Shown in pieces: positions 1 through 8,464 of a DNA stretch of 64,000 nucleotides. The stretch's first letter is position 1. The number at the start of each line of letters is the position of its first letter. This DNA comes from Novosphingobium terrae (lineage in GTDB: Bacteria; Pseudomonadota; Alphaproteobacteria; Sphingomonadales; Sphingomonadaceae). The notes beneath the pieces are model-generated. The model had not been told where the DNA came from. It ran no database searches and worked only from the letters and a program-made list of their open reading frames with translations. Position numbers and translations under genes: made by a program. Where the stretch lies: assembly GCF_017163935.1 (NCBI RefSeq), contig NZ_JABVZR010000001.1:2542001-2606000 (forward strand), given 5' to 3'.

Positions 1-155
1 GTTATCTGGCAGACAGTTAACGGCTGGTCGCCGGGCAGCGGCATCCGATCTCGAAAGGCTGGAACCGGGGCTGACCTCAAGGGTTAAGCAGCCGGGCGGC
101 GGTATATCAAAACCAAAGCCGCCGCCAGATCAGTCTCTCGAATCAGGAGCCCCCT

Positions 156-317
156 ATGAACCGCAAGACCATGGCCACCCTCGTTCTGACCGGCCTTGCC
201 TTCGCCTTCACCAGCGCCACCCCCGCGCTGGCTGGCCCGCACCATCCGCCCCGCAAGGTGTGCAAGACCGTGCGTGACCATCATCACGTCAAGCGCGTCT
301 GCCGCTGGGTGCGCTAA
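156..317 (+). CDS. small exported His/Cys-containing peptide
   Basis: A 53-residue protein with a clear Sec signal peptide (MNRK, a hydrophobic run, then TPALA ending near residue 26). The mature part of about 27 residues is very basic, with a His triplet and two Cys spaced KVC...RVCRW. AGGAG lies 6 bases before the ATG, which supports this start. The mature peptide would be periplasmic; the two Cys could form a disulphide and the His could bind metal, but both are inference. It is convergent with pgsA and ends just before a strong hairpin. Function unknown. Confidence 0.7.
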   Translation: MNRKTMATLVLTGLAFAFTSATPALAGPHHPPRKVCKTVRDHHHVKRVCRWVR

Positions 318-324
318 AAAGCGT

Positions 325-348
325 GCGGGGCTGCTTCGGCGGCCCCGC
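325..348. terminator. UUCG-loop hairpin between convergent genes
   Basis: A 10-pair stem (one U-G wobble) closed by a TTCG tetraloop: GCGGGGCTGC / GCGGCCCCGC. On the minus strand it is followed within a few bases by TTTTT, so it most likely terminates pgsA. On the plus strand it follows the small exported peptide by 7 bases but has no T tract. Confidence 0.7.
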
Positions 349-350
349 CC

Positions 351-926
351 TCAATCCATATGCTTGAGGCCGACGCGCAGATAATCCCAACCGGTGACCA
401 GCGTCAGCCCGGCAGCCACCCACAGCGTGACAAAGCCCACCGAGGCCGGGTTGATCCACCCCCCGGTGAAGGGCACCGACCAGCCCGGCACCGCCGGAAT
501 CAGGATCAGACTGCCCAGAGCCACCATCTGGAAGGTCGTCTTCCACTTGGCGAGCTTGGACACCGGCACCGACACGCGCAGGCCGCCCAGAAACTCGCGC
601 AGGCCCGACACCGCGATCTCGCGCAGCAGAATCACCAGAGCGGCGATGATATGCACCCCGCCGATCACATTCTTGCCCGTCAGCACCAGAATGACCGCGG
701 CCACCATGATCTTGTCGGCAATGGGATCGAGAAACACCCCCAGTTTGGAGACGGTGCCCTTGGCCCGCGCCAGATAGCCGTCGAAATAGTCGGTGATGCC
801 CATCAGGCAGTACATGCCATAGGCCAGCCCATAGCCCAGGCGCCAGGCAGGCCACCACAGCAGCCAGACAAGCACCGGAACGGCAAAGATACGCGACAGG
901 GTCAGGATATTGGGCAAGGTCAGCAT
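351..926 (-). CDS. pgsA: CDP-diacylglycerol-glycerol-3-phosphate 3-phosphatidyltransferase
   Basis: Makes phosphatidylglycerol phosphate from CDP-diacylglycerol and glycerol-3-phosphate at the inner membrane, the committed step to phosphatidylglycerol and cardiolipin. At 191 residues it has the usual length. The CDP-alcohol phosphatidyltransferase signature is complete: D46-x2-D49-G50-x2-A53-R54-x8-G63-x3-D67-x3-D71. Several hydrophobic helices follow. AGGGG sits very close to the start. It stands alone and is divergent from the MFS gene at 1148. Confidence 0.95.
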   Translation of the reverse strand: MLTLPNILTLSRIFAVPVLVWLLWWPAWRLGYGLAYGMYCLMGITDYFDGYLARAKGTVSKLGVFLDPIADKIMVAAVILVLTGKNVIGGVHIIAALVILLREIAVSGLREFLGGLRVSVPVSKLAKWKTTFQMVALGSLILIPAVPGWSVPFTGGWINPASVGFVTLWVAAGLTLVTGWDYLRVGLKHMD

Positions 927-1147
927 TACCCCTGCCCATAGCGCGCAAACAGCGGGGGAAAAAGATGGTGCCGCAAAAACTCCTGCAAGACGCTCTGGCC
1001 CCTTGCTAAAGCCCTGCGCAATCCATCCGTTCTACGGCTCAGCTCGCGTTCATTCTGCGGCTTGGGGCTTATCCGCTCTTGCGGCACGGGCCGCATCCGC
1101 TAGGACTGCGCGCAAGCGAAATCCAGAGGGGCGCAAGCCAGTTACTC

Positions 1148-2455
1148 ATGACCACATCCACGCATCTGGTGCGGCGCAGGCGATTCCTGCCGCTGTTTGT
1201 CACCCAGCTGCTCGGCGCCTTCAACGACAATCTGTTCAAGAATGCCCTTGTCTTCTTCGTCGTCTACAGCGTCTATGATTCGGATACGGCGGAGGCCAAT
1301 TTCTCCGCCCTGTCGTCGTTTCTCTTCATCCTGCCCTTTTTCCTGTTCTCCGCGCTGGCCGGGCAGCTGGCCGATATGCGCGACAAGGCCAGGCTGATCC
1401 GCTTCATCAAGATGGCGGAGATCGCCATCATGTCGGTGGGGGCTGCCGGCCTGCTGCTGGCCTGGAAAGGCATGGCGGTGCAGGGCCTTGCCGTGCCGCT
1501 GATGCTGGCGGCGCTGTTCGGCATGGGGGTGCATTCCACCTTCTTCGGCCCGATCAAATACGCCATCCTGCCTCAGCATCTGCATGAGAATGAGGTGCTG
1601 GCGGGCACCGGCCTTGTCGAGGCCGGCACCTATATCGCCATTCTGACGGGCACGATTCTGGCGGGCTGGATTCCTGTCGAATGGGCCGCGGGCGGCGTGG
1701 TGGTGACAGCCCTGATCGGTTACGTCTCCAGCCTCTCCGTGCCCCCGGCCCCGCCGCTGGTGACGCCCGAGCCGCTCGATTTCCACATCTTCCGCTCTTC
1801 GGCTGCGCTGGTGCGCAACACCATGGAAGACCGAAGGGTGTTTCTGGCGATCATGGCGATCAGCTTCTTCTGGTCGATCGGCGCGATTCTCTTCATCGAG
1901 TTTCCGCCGCTGGCCAAGAATGTGCTGGGCGCCAGCAAGGAAGTGGCCAGCCTGTTCCTGGTGATCTTCTCGATCGGCGTGGCGATCGGCTCGGTGTCGA
2001 TCAATGCGCTGCTGAAAGGCCGGGTTTCGGCCCGTTACAGCCCCTATGCGGTTCTGGTGATGGCCTGTTTCGTGGTCGCCTTCGAGCAGACCTGCGTGAT
2101 GTGGCCCTCGTCCGACGGCACGCTGATGGATGTGCCGAACTTTCTGGTGCAGCCGCTGGCGCCGGTGCTGCTGGGCACGCTGGGCGGCATCGCCATTTCC
2201 GGCGGCATGTTCGTGGTGCCGCTCTATGCCTTCCTGACGACCTTCGTGCACAAGTCGCAGGCGGCGCGGACCATTGCCGCCAACAACATCGTCAATTCCG
2301 GTGCGATGGTGGTGGGCGCCGTGCTGGCTGCGGGGCTGAGCGCGCTGGGCGTGCTGGTGATCCAGCAGTTGCTGCTGGCTGCCGCCCTGTGTCTGGTCTC
2401 AGCCTGGCTGGCGCTGCGCCTGTGCCGGGCCGAGGGTTGCGGCGCCTCGGCCTGA
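1148..2455 (+). CDS. LplT-like MFS transporter
   Basis: A 435-residue polytopic major facilitator protein. The N-terminus FVTQLLGAFNDNLFKNAL and the FGPIKYAILP motif near residue 135 are typical of the lysophospholipid flippase LplT and of the MFS half of LplT-acyltransferase fusions. The acyltransferase and acyl-ACP synthetase domains are absent. The likely role is inward flipping of lysophospholipids for re-acylation; pgsA across the divergent gap fits, but substrate is inferred from family. I chose MTTSTHLVRRRRF; an upstream in-frame ATG at 1079 would add 23 residues without transporter character. Confidence 0.8.
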   Translation: MTTSTHLVRRRRFLPLFVTQLLGAFNDNLFKNALVFFVVYSVYDSDTAEANFSALSSFLFILPFFLFSALAGQLADMRDKARLIRFIKMAEIAIMSVGAAGLLLAWKGMAVQGLAVPLMLAALFGMGVHSTFFGPIKYAILPQHLHENEVLAGTGLVEAGTYIAILTGTILAGWIPVEWAAGGVVVTALIGYVSSLSVPPAPPLVTPEPLDFHIFRSSAALVRNTMEDRRVFLAIMAISFFWSIGAILFIEFPPLAKNVLGASKEVASLFLVIFSIGVAIGSVSINALLKGRVSARYSPYAVLVMACFVVAFEQTCVMWPSSDGTLMDVPNFLVQPLAPVLLGTLGGIAISGGMFVVPLYAFLTTFVHKSQAARTIAANNIVNSGAMVVGAVLAAGLSALGVLVIQQLLLAAALCLVSAWLALRLCRAEGCGASA

Positions 2456-2469
2456 GGGCCTGAGGCGCC

Positions 2470-2733
2470 TCACCAGATAAAGGTGCTGACCGCCACGAAG
2501 CAGGAGCAATAGGCCAGCAGGAACTGCCGCAGATCGCGCGCGGTGATATCGGCCAGCACACCGCGGCGGCGCTCGGCCAGCGCGGCGCGGAACGGATGGG
2601 CTCCGGCGGCCTTGGCAGGCACCGTTGCATCGCGACGGACAGGCACAACACGCCCGCTGCGCACATGCGGCGGCAGGCTTTGCAGGAAGGGGTGACGGGC
2701 GGCTTCATCGCCCAGAACAAGCGAACGTCTCAT
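2470..2733 (-). CDS. conserved-looking small protein, probable CtrA target
   Basis: An 87-residue protein, basic at the N-terminus (MRRSLVLGDEA), with a C-terminal hydrophobic stretch (LLAYCSCFVAVSTFIW) that could be a single tail anchor. No family recognised. It is convergent with the MFS gene at 14 bases. A perfect CtrA box lies immediately upstream (2744-2760), which argues strongly that the gene is real and cell-cycle or motility linked. Start is the first ATG; alternatives inside would remove the basic segment. Confidence 0.65.
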   Translation of the reverse strand: MRRSLVLGDEAARHPFLQSLPPHVRSGRVVPVRRDATVPAKAAGAHPFRAALAERRRGVLADITARDLRQFLLAYCSCFVAVSTFIW

Positions 2734-2743
2734 GCCCCGAGGT

Positions 2744-2760
2744 TTAAGAAATTCTTAACC
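2744..2760 (-). promoter_or_regulatory. full CtrA box
   Basis: TTAA-GAAATTC-TTAACC matches the alphaproteobacterial CtrA consensus TTAA-N7-TTAA(C) exactly. It is only 11-27 bases upstream of the 87-residue gene on the minus strand. So close to the start codon, it would overlap the core promoter or leader, which fits either activation of a short-leader transcript or repression. Confidence 0.6.
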
Positions 2761-2790
2761 TTTGGAGCAAGCCGCCCGCCGCCTGATCAC

Positions 2791-2835
2791 AGTCCCGCAG
2801 CGGGACAGGCGGGCAAGAGTCCCGCTATGGGACAG
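2791..2835. repeat. tandem 18-bp palindromes, 27-bp period
   Basis: Two copies of AGTCCCGC-N2-GGGACAG. Copy 1 (2791-2808) contains the perfect GTCCCGC-A-GCGGGAC. Copy 2 (2818-2835) has GTCCC-GCTAT-GGGAC. They lie between the end of the EVE gene and the start of the 87-residue gene, both on the minus strand. They could be a tandem operator or a weak double hairpin ending the EVE transcript; no T tract follows. Confidence 0.5.
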
Positions 2836-2862
2836 ATCGCCTTTCACCCAAACCCCGGAAAA

Positions 2863-3282
2863 TCAGGCCTTTTCGGACAGGCCGATGATGTAGTCCCACT
2901 CTTGGGGCGTGATCACGCTGACCGACAGGCGCGAGAGGCGGATCAGCTCGATCTCGGCCAGTTCAGGATCAGCCTTGATCTGCTTGAGCGACACCGGGCG
3001 CTTCAGCTTGCGCACCGGCTTCACCTTCACACAGGCCCATTTGCCGGTCTCGTCGGTGGGATCGATCAGACCGCTCTGGCTGATCTCGCAGATGCCCACG
3101 ATCTCCAGCCCGATGTTCGAGTGGTAGAAAAAGGCCAGATCGCCCACCTGCATCGCGCGCAGATTGTTGGCCGCGCGATGGTTGCGCACCCCGTCCCACG
3201 TCCCCTCGCCCTCGGAGACCAGCCTGTCCCACGAATAGGCGTCGGGCTCGGACTTCATCAGCCAATGATTGATTTTGGTCAT
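2863..3282 (-). CDS. EVE-domain protein
   Basis: A 139-residue single-domain EVE (PUA-like) protein related to human THYN1. Visible family marks are the N-terminus NHWLMKSEPDAYSW, the WDGVRNHRAANNLR segment, and AFFYHSN near the middle. EVE domains read modified bases in DNA or RNA; the bacterial housekeeping form has no fixed partner. Start MTKINHW matches family N-termini; an ATG 5 codons upstream is also possible. Divergent from the oxygenase gene at 3390. Confidence 0.9.
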   Translation of the reverse strand: MTKINHWLMKSEPDAYSWDRLVSEGEGTWDGVRNHRAANNLRAMQVGDLAFFYHSNIGLEIVGICEISQSGLIDPTDETGKWACVKVKPVRKLKRPVSLKQIKADPELAEIELIRLSRLSVSVITPQEWDYIIGLSEKA

Positions 3283-3389
3283 GCGCAATGCTTCCATTTC
3301 GCCTAAGGACGGGGACAGCAGGGCGCCCCACAGCGGCATGCGCCCCTACAAACAAGCGCTTTAGCGCCAAGCGACATACAGGACTACCC

Positions 3390-4325
3390 ATGGATCTCAC
3401 CACACTTCCCGTTCTCTCGCTCGCCGCCGCGCCCGCAGACTTCGCGCGCGACATCGGGCAGAGCTTCCGCCAGTTCGGCTTTGCCATGGTGAAGGATCAC
3501 GGCGTCGATCACGATCTGGTCGCCCGCGCCTGGGCGCTGACCGAGCAGTTCTTCGCCCTGCCCGAGGAGGAGAAGCGCGCCTACTTCCTCGCCAATGGCG
3601 GCGCGCGCGGCTACACCCCCTTCAAGACCGAGATCGCCAAGGGCGCCACCCGCCACGACCTGAAAGAGTTCTGGCACGTGGGCCGCGACCTGCCCGAAGG
3701 CAGCCCGCTGGCCGGCCCCTCCATGCCGCCCAACATCTGGCCCACCAAGCCCGAGGGTTTTGAAAAGACCTTCCGTGAGCTTTACGCCGCGCTGGATCAT
3801 GCCGGTGAGCGCATCCTCTCGGCCATCGCGCTCGATCTGGGGCTGGACAAGCACTTCTTCGACAAGCCCATCGAGGATGGCAATTCGGTGCTGCGCCTGC
3901 TGCACTACCCCCCCATCGCCGATGCGACCGAGGGCGCCATCCGCGCCGGCGCGCATGAGGACATCAACCTCATCACCCTGCTGCTGGGCGCCGAGGAAGC
4001 AGGCCTTGAACTGCTGACCAAGCAGGGCACATGGATGGAAGTCGCCCCGCCGCCGGGCGCGCTGGTGATCAACATCGGCGACATGCTGCAGCGCCTGACC
4101 AACCATGTGCTGCCCTCCACCACCCACCGCGTGCGCAATCCCACCGCGCAGCGCGCCGCCCATTCGCGCTATTCGATGCCCTTCTTCCTGCATCTGCGCT
4201 CGGACTATCGCTTCGAAACGCTGCCCGGCTGCATCACAGCCGAGAACCCGGACCGCTATCCGAATTCGATTACGGCGGACGACTATCTGCAGGAAAGGTT
4301 GCGCGAAATCGGCCTGAGGATGTAA
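3390..4325 (+). CDS. isopenicillin N synthase-family 2OG-Fe(II) oxygenase
   Basis: A 311-residue non-haem iron oxygenase. The facial triad is visible as H189-E-D191 and H246, and the 2-oxoglutarate clamp as R260-Y-S262. The N-terminal DIOX_N region (FGFAMVKDHGVDHDLV) is present. Family members hydroxylate or desaturate small molecules; the substrate cannot be read. AGGA sits about 6 bases before the ATG at 3390. The gene precedes a 2-hydroxyacid dehydrogenase by 34 bases on the same strand, so the two may be co-transcribed. Confidence 0.85.
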   Translation: MDLTTLPVLSLAAAPADFARDIGQSFRQFGFAMVKDHGVDHDLVARAWALTEQFFALPEEEKRAYFLANGGARGYTPFKTEIAKGATRHDLKEFWHVGRDLPEGSPLAGPSMPPNIWPTKPEGFEKTFRELYAALDHAGERILSAIALDLGLDKHFFDKPIEDGNSVLRLLHYPPIADATEGAIRAGAHEDINLITLLLGAEEAGLELLTKQGTWMEVAPPPGALVINIGDMLQRLTNHVLPSTTHRVRNPTAQRAAHSRYSMPFFLHLRSDYRFETLPGCITAENPDRYPNSITADDYLQERLREIGLRM

Positions 4326-4359
4326 GCCGACCTTCCCCCCAATCATTCCGGAAGCCAGC

Positions 4360-5313
4360 ATGACGCAGATCCTCCTCACCGCCCCAACACCCTTGGTCGA
4401 AAAGCGGCTGGAGGGTCGCTTCACGCTGCACCGCCTGTATCAGGCGCCTGACAAGGGCGCCTTTCTGGCAGAGGTCGGCCCTTCCATCACCGGCATGGTC
4501 GCCACGCAAAGCGGCGGCCTGCTGGGTGAGGATCTGCTGCAGCATCTGCCCAATCTGCAGATCATCGCCAGCTTCGGCGTGGGCTACGACCACCTCGACA
4601 TCCCCGCCATCGCCGAGCGTCGCCTGATCGCCACCAACACGCCCGACGTGCTGACGGAAGAGGTGGCCGACCTGACGCTGGGCCTGCTGCTCGCCACCAT
4701 CCGCCAGATCCCCGCCGCCGAGCGCCATCTGCGCGAGGGCAAATGGCTGAAGGGCGGCTTTCCCTTCTCACCCTCGCTGCGCGGGCGGCGCGTGGGCATC
4801 CTCGGGCTGGGCGATATCGGGCTGGCCGTGGCGCGGCGCCTTGAAGGCTTCGCGGTCGAGATCGACTATCACACCCGCCACAAGCGCGATGTGCCCTACA
4901 CCTATCACGAAAGCCCGGTCTCTCTGGCCGCCGCTGTCGATGTGCTGGTGGTGCTGACCCCGGGCGGCGACGCCACGCGCCACCTCGTCGGCGCCGAAGT
5001 GCTGACGGAACTGGGCCCCGATGGCATCCTGATCAACGTGGCGCGCGGCAGCGTGGTGGATACCGAAGCCCTGATCGAGGCGCTGCAGAACGGCACGATC
5101 CTCTCGGCCGGGCTGGACGTGTTCGAAGATGAACCCCGCGTGCCGCAGGCGCTGCTCGATCAGCCCGGTCTGGTGCTGCTACCGCATATCGGCTCGGCCT
5201 CGGTCATCACGCGTGAGGCGATGGGGCAGCTGGTGGCGGACAATCTGGTGAGCTGGTTCGAAACCGGCAAGCCTTTGACGCCGGTTGTGGAGACGCGGCC
5301 CTTTTTACGCTGA
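4360..5313 (+). CDS. D-isomer-specific 2-hydroxyacid dehydrogenase
   Basis: A 317-residue NAD(P)-dependent dehydrogenase, most like glyoxylate/hydroxypyruvate reductases. The Rossmann motif is G149-L-G151-D-I-G154. The catalytic set is R229 (VARGS), E258 (DVFEDEP) and H276 (LPHIGS). It would reduce glyoxylate or hydroxypyruvate in the cytoplasm; the exact substrate is not visible. It follows the oxygenase by 34 bases. Its 3' side is a double-hairpin repeat shared with two other loci. Confidence 0.85.
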   Translation: MTQILLTAPTPLVEKRLEGRFTLHRLYQAPDKGAFLAEVGPSITGMVATQSGGLLGEDLLQHLPNLQIIASFGVGYDHLDIPAIAERRLIATNTPDVLTEEVADLTLGLLLATIRQIPAAERHLREGKWLKGGFPFSPSLRGRRVGILGLGDIGLAVARRLEGFAVEIDYHTRHKRDVPYTYHESPVSLAAAVDVLVVLTPGGDATRHLVGAEVLTELGPDGILINVARGSVVDTEALIEALQNGTILSAGLDVFEDEPRVPQALLDQPGLVLLPHIGSASVITREAMGQLVADNLVSWFETGKPLTPVVETRPFLR

Positions 5314-5332
5314 AGGGGGTTTAAGGAGAAGA

Positions 5333-5563
5333 TGCGAGGGGGTTACCCCCTCGCGCTCCCATAACGTCTTCCGACGATAAGGTAGCGGCACCCGATCCTT
5401 GTGCGCGGCCTATCCACCAGCGTAAGATGAAGCGCCGCAGGCAGGCATCATCGAAGAACCGGGCTAGCGATTTTAAGCCTGCGGCGCTGCGACCTTGCTC
5501 TTTGGCTGAACCCGAAACGCCACGTAGACATTCATGGGAGCGCGAGGGTGTAACACCCTCGCA
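5333..5563. repeat. double-hairpin intergenic repeat, copy A
   Basis: A 231-base element in a convergent gap. Left end: hairpin GCGAGGGGG-TTA-CCCCCTCGC (5334-5354), then GCTCCCATAACGTC. Right end: the inverted equivalent ATGGGAGC followed by hairpin GCGAGGGTG-TAA-CACCCTCGC (5542-5562). The stem changes between the two ends are compensatory. A 12-bp inner inverted repeat (5431-5442 with 5477-5488) gives a third stem. Copies B (12402-12637) and C (34921-35150) also fill convergent gaps. The outer hairpins lead into pyrimidine-rich DNA, so they may act as bidirectional terminators. The design resembles a REPIN. Confidence 0.8.
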
Positions 5564-5584
5564 TCTTCCCTTTCTTTCTTCCTC

Positions 5585-6259
5585 TTACCCCAACACCAAA
5601 GTCACCATCGGCTGCAAAAACACATGAACCCCGGTCGAGGCGATCTCTGTGGTGACGAAACCATGGCGCCAATAGAGCCACCCCCAGACCACACCGGGCA
5701 ACACATAACGCAGCGACCAATACAGCAGCATGGCAGAGCTGATCGACCCCTGCTCGATCAGCGCAACATTGAAGGCGATGTTGGCCATCTGAGCCAACAA
5801 GGCCAGAACCAACACGAGCGCCGGCGCCAAGGGGCGACCTGAACGCAGAGCGCGACACATCGCCACCAATTCGCCGAACAGGAACAGCCGATAGATCACG
5901 CTTTCGTTGAAGGCGCGCGCCATATAGGCAGCCAGCCTGCCCGGCAGAGACGCATGACCGAAGGCCACGATGGTTGGCGGCACCATCGGGCGCATCAGCA
6001 CGCCATCCAGCACCAGCACATAGGCCGCCATCCCCAGCGCCCAGAGCAGCCCGACGCGGAAGTTCGCCACCGATGTCAGCCCGGCCTTTTGCGCGAAGAA
6101 GCCGCCTGCCAGCGCCAGCAGCCCCATCAGCAGGATATGAAGCGTATCGCGCCCGCCGCTCAGCAGGCGCAGGCCCTGATCGAAGGGCAGCAACGCCGCG
6201 ATGCCCATGGCGATCAGGGCAATCAGCAGGATGGAACGTCGCGGAAAAGAGGCAGCCAT
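5585..6259 (-). CDS. CPBP-like polytopic membrane protein, catalytic motif degenerate
   Basis: A 224-residue protein with six or more hydrophobic helices. E119-S-V-I-Y-R124 sits where CPBP/Abi intramembrane proteases carry EExxxR, but the second Glu is Ser. A late His (GVHVFLQP, near residue 212) could match motif 4; the central F-x3-H motif is not seen. It is therefore probably a non-proteolytic or diverged CPBP relative. AAGG precedes the ATG. It lies 35 bases before recG's end on the same strand, so it may be read with recG. Confidence 0.6.
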   Translation of the reverse strand: MAASFPRRSILLIALIAMGIAALLPFDQGLRLLSGGRDTLHILLMGLLALAGGFFAQKAGLTSVANFRVGLLWALGMAAYVLVLDGVLMRPMVPPTIVAFGHASLPGRLAAYMARAFNESVIYRLFLFGELVAMCRALRSGRPLAPALVLVLALLAQMANIAFNVALIEQGSISSAMLLYWSLRYVLPGVVWGWLYWRHGFVTTEIASTGVHVFLQPMVTLVLG

Positions 6260-6294
6260 GCCTTGCCCCTAACCGCAAACCCTTGAAAAAGCGC

Positions 6295-8355
6295 TTAACC
6301 GCCGCGCAGAAGCTGCACGCCCCAGTCGCGCTCGAACAGATAGAGCAGCAGCCGCGCCGCCTCGCCGCGTTCGCCGACAAGGCCGCCGTCGCGCTCCATC
6401 AGCAGGCGGGCGTCGTCATGGGCCATGGGGAGCAGGCGCTGGATCTGTTCGAGGCTGGCGGTGCGGAAAGGCGTATCGCCCGACTGGCGGGTACCCAGCA
6501 GTTCGCCCCCGCCGCGCAGACGCAGATCTTCCTCGGCGAGGCGGAAGCCGTCTTGCGTTTCGCGCATCAGGGCCAGCCTTTCGCGGCCGACTTCGCTCAG
6601 GGCCTCGCCGCGCAGCAGCAGGCAGGTGGATTTCTCGCTGCCACGCCCCACGCGACCGCGCAGCTGGTGCAGCTGGGCGAGGCCGAAGCGCTCGGCCTGC
6701 TCGATCACCATCAGCGTGGCATTGGGCACGTCCACGCCCACCTCGATCACCGTGGTCGCCACCAGCAGCTTGGCCTCTCCGCGAGAAAAGCGCTCCATCG
6801 CGGCGTCTTTCTCTTCGGGCTTCAACTGGCCATGCACCAGCACCACATCATTGCCGAAATGCGCGGCCAGATCAGCATGACGCGCCTCGGCGGCGGCGAG
6901 GTCGGCGGTTTCGCTTTCGCGCACCATCGGGCAGACCCAATAGGCCTGCTGCCCGGTCTCGAAATGGCGGCTCAGCGCGGCGACCACATCGCCGATCCGC
7001 TCCTGCGCCACCACGCGCGTGTCGATGGCTTGGCGCCCCGGCGGCAGTTCATCCAGCCGCGACACATCCATCTCGCCATATTGCGCCAGAGTCAGCGTGC
7101 GCGGAATCGGCGTGGCGGTCATGGCGAGGCAATGCGGCGTGGCCTTGCCCTTTTGCGTCAGCATCAGCCGCTGGCCGACACCAAAGCGATGCTGCTCATC
7201 GATCACCGCAAGGGCGAGGTTCTTGTAGGCCACCGCATCCTGAAAGATGGCGTGGGTGCCGACGACCATATCGATGCTGCCATCCATCAGGCCCATCAGG
7301 ATGCCCTCGCGCGCCTTGCCCTTGTCGCGCCCGGTCAGCAGGGCGATGTTCACACCAGTTGGCGCAGCCATGCGGCGCAGCGTTTCAAAATGCTGGCGAG
7401 CAAGGATTTCCGTGGGCGCCAGCAGCGCGGCCTGAGCCCCCGCCTCCACCGCGATCAGCATGGATTCCAGCGCAACGACCGTCTTGCCGCTGCCCACATC
7501 GCCCTGCAGCAGGCGCAGCATCGGGGCGCTCTGGGCCAGATCGCCCTCGATCTCGGCGATGGAGCGGCGTTGCGCCCCGGTCAGCGCAAAGGGCAGCGCC
7601 AGCTTGGAGCGCAAACGCCCGTCGCCCTGCAAAGGCTGGCCCTTGCTGCGGCGGTTGCTGGCCCGCACCAGCATCAGCGCCAGCGAATTGGCCAGCAATT
7701 CATCATAGGCCAGCCGATCCCGCGCCTTGGGATCTTCCCCGCGATGCGCGCCCAGCACGGCGGGCTGCCAATCGGGCCAGCCCTGCTTGGCTTTGAGCGA
7801 GGGCTCAATCCATTCGGGCAGCTCGGGCACATGGGTCAAAGCCTGCTGCACCAGCGCGCCCAGACGCCCTTGGGTCATCCCTTCGGACAAAGGATAGATC
7901 GGCTCGATGGTCTTGCCCATCGCGGCCTTGCTGTCCTCACCCACATGCTCGGGGTGGACGATCTGCAGGCTCTGCCCGAACTGATCGAGCCGCCCGGCGA
8001 TCCAGCGCGGCTCGTTCAGAGGCAGCTGCTTGCGCGCCCAGCCCGCATTGCGCCCGAAATAGACCAGAGCGCAGACATTGCCCGCCCGGTCCTGCGCCAT
8101 CACCCGGAACGGCGCGCGCGGATTGCCGCCGCCGCGATAATCGACGGGCGTCAATTCCAAGATCACCTGCTCGCCCACCGCGCTTTCCTCCAGCACCTGA
8201 AGCACACGGCGGCTGACGAAACGGTCGGGCAGATGGTAGACAAAATCGCGAATCCGGTTGAGCCCGAGCTTAGCCAGCGGGCGGGCCAGACCAGCCCCCA
8301 CGCCTTTCAGCGCTTCGGCACTCACGAACAGGGGGTTTAGCTCTTCGGGACGCAT
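6295..8355 (-). CDS. recG: ATP-dependent DNA helicase RecG
   Basis: A 686-residue branch-migration helicase that remodels stalled forks and Holliday junctions. The N-terminal wedge/OB region is followed by Walker A in LLQGDVGSGKT (about residue 290), the DEQH box in VIDEQHRFGVGQR, the TATPIPRT motif III and the RGRVGRG motif VI. Length matches the family. I chose MRPEELNPLF as the start, as in related proteins; MRTPM lies 4 codons upstream. Divergent from sdhE. Confidence 0.95.
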   Translation of the reverse strand: MRPEELNPLFVSAEALKGVGAGLARPLAKLGLNRIRDFVYHLPDRFVSRRVLQVLEESAVGEQVILELTPVDYRGGGNPRAPFRVMAQDRAGNVCALVYFGRNAGWARKQLPLNEPRWIAGRLDQFGQSLQIVHPEHVGEDSKAAMGKTIEPIYPLSEGMTQGRLGALVQQALTHVPELPEWIEPSLKAKQGWPDWQPAVLGAHRGEDPKARDRLAYDELLANSLALMLVRASNRRSKGQPLQGDGRLRSKLALPFALTGAQRRSIAEIEGDLAQSAPMLRLLQGDVGSGKTVVALESMLIAVEAGAQAALLAPTEILARQHFETLRRMAAPTGVNIALLTGRDKGKAREGILMGLMDGSIDMVVGTHAIFQDAVAYKNLALAVIDEQHRFGVGQRLMLTQKGKATPHCLAMTATPIPRTLTLAQYGEMDVSRLDELPPGRQAIDTRVVAQERIGDVVAALSRHFETGQQAYWVCPMVRESETADLAAAEARHADLAAHFGNDVVLVHGQLKPEEKDAAMERFSRGEAKLLVATTVIEVGVDVPNATLMVIEQAERFGLAQLHQLRGRVGRGSEKSTCLLLRGEALSEVGRERLALMRETQDGFRLAEEDLRLRGGGELLGTRQSGDTPFRTASLEQIQRLLPMAHDDARLLMERDGGLVGERGEAARLLLYLFERDWGVQLLRGG

Positions 8356-8464
8356 GGGCGTTCTCATAAAGGCGGGAATCGATTCTGCCACCCACGTTCC
8401 CGCTTTATTCCACTGTTCCGCTTTGCGGTTGATCTGGCGCCCCGCCCGGCCTAACCCGCGCCCT

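Noticed and set aside
2461..2472. TGAGGCGCCTCA palindrome between the MFS gene and the 87-residue gene
   Set aside because: It overlaps a stop codon in a 14-base gap and has no loop or T tract; likely chance in GC-rich DNA.
5974..8340. 788-codon open frame on the plus strand opposite recG
   Set aside because: Low-complexity antisense shadow of recG with no motif.
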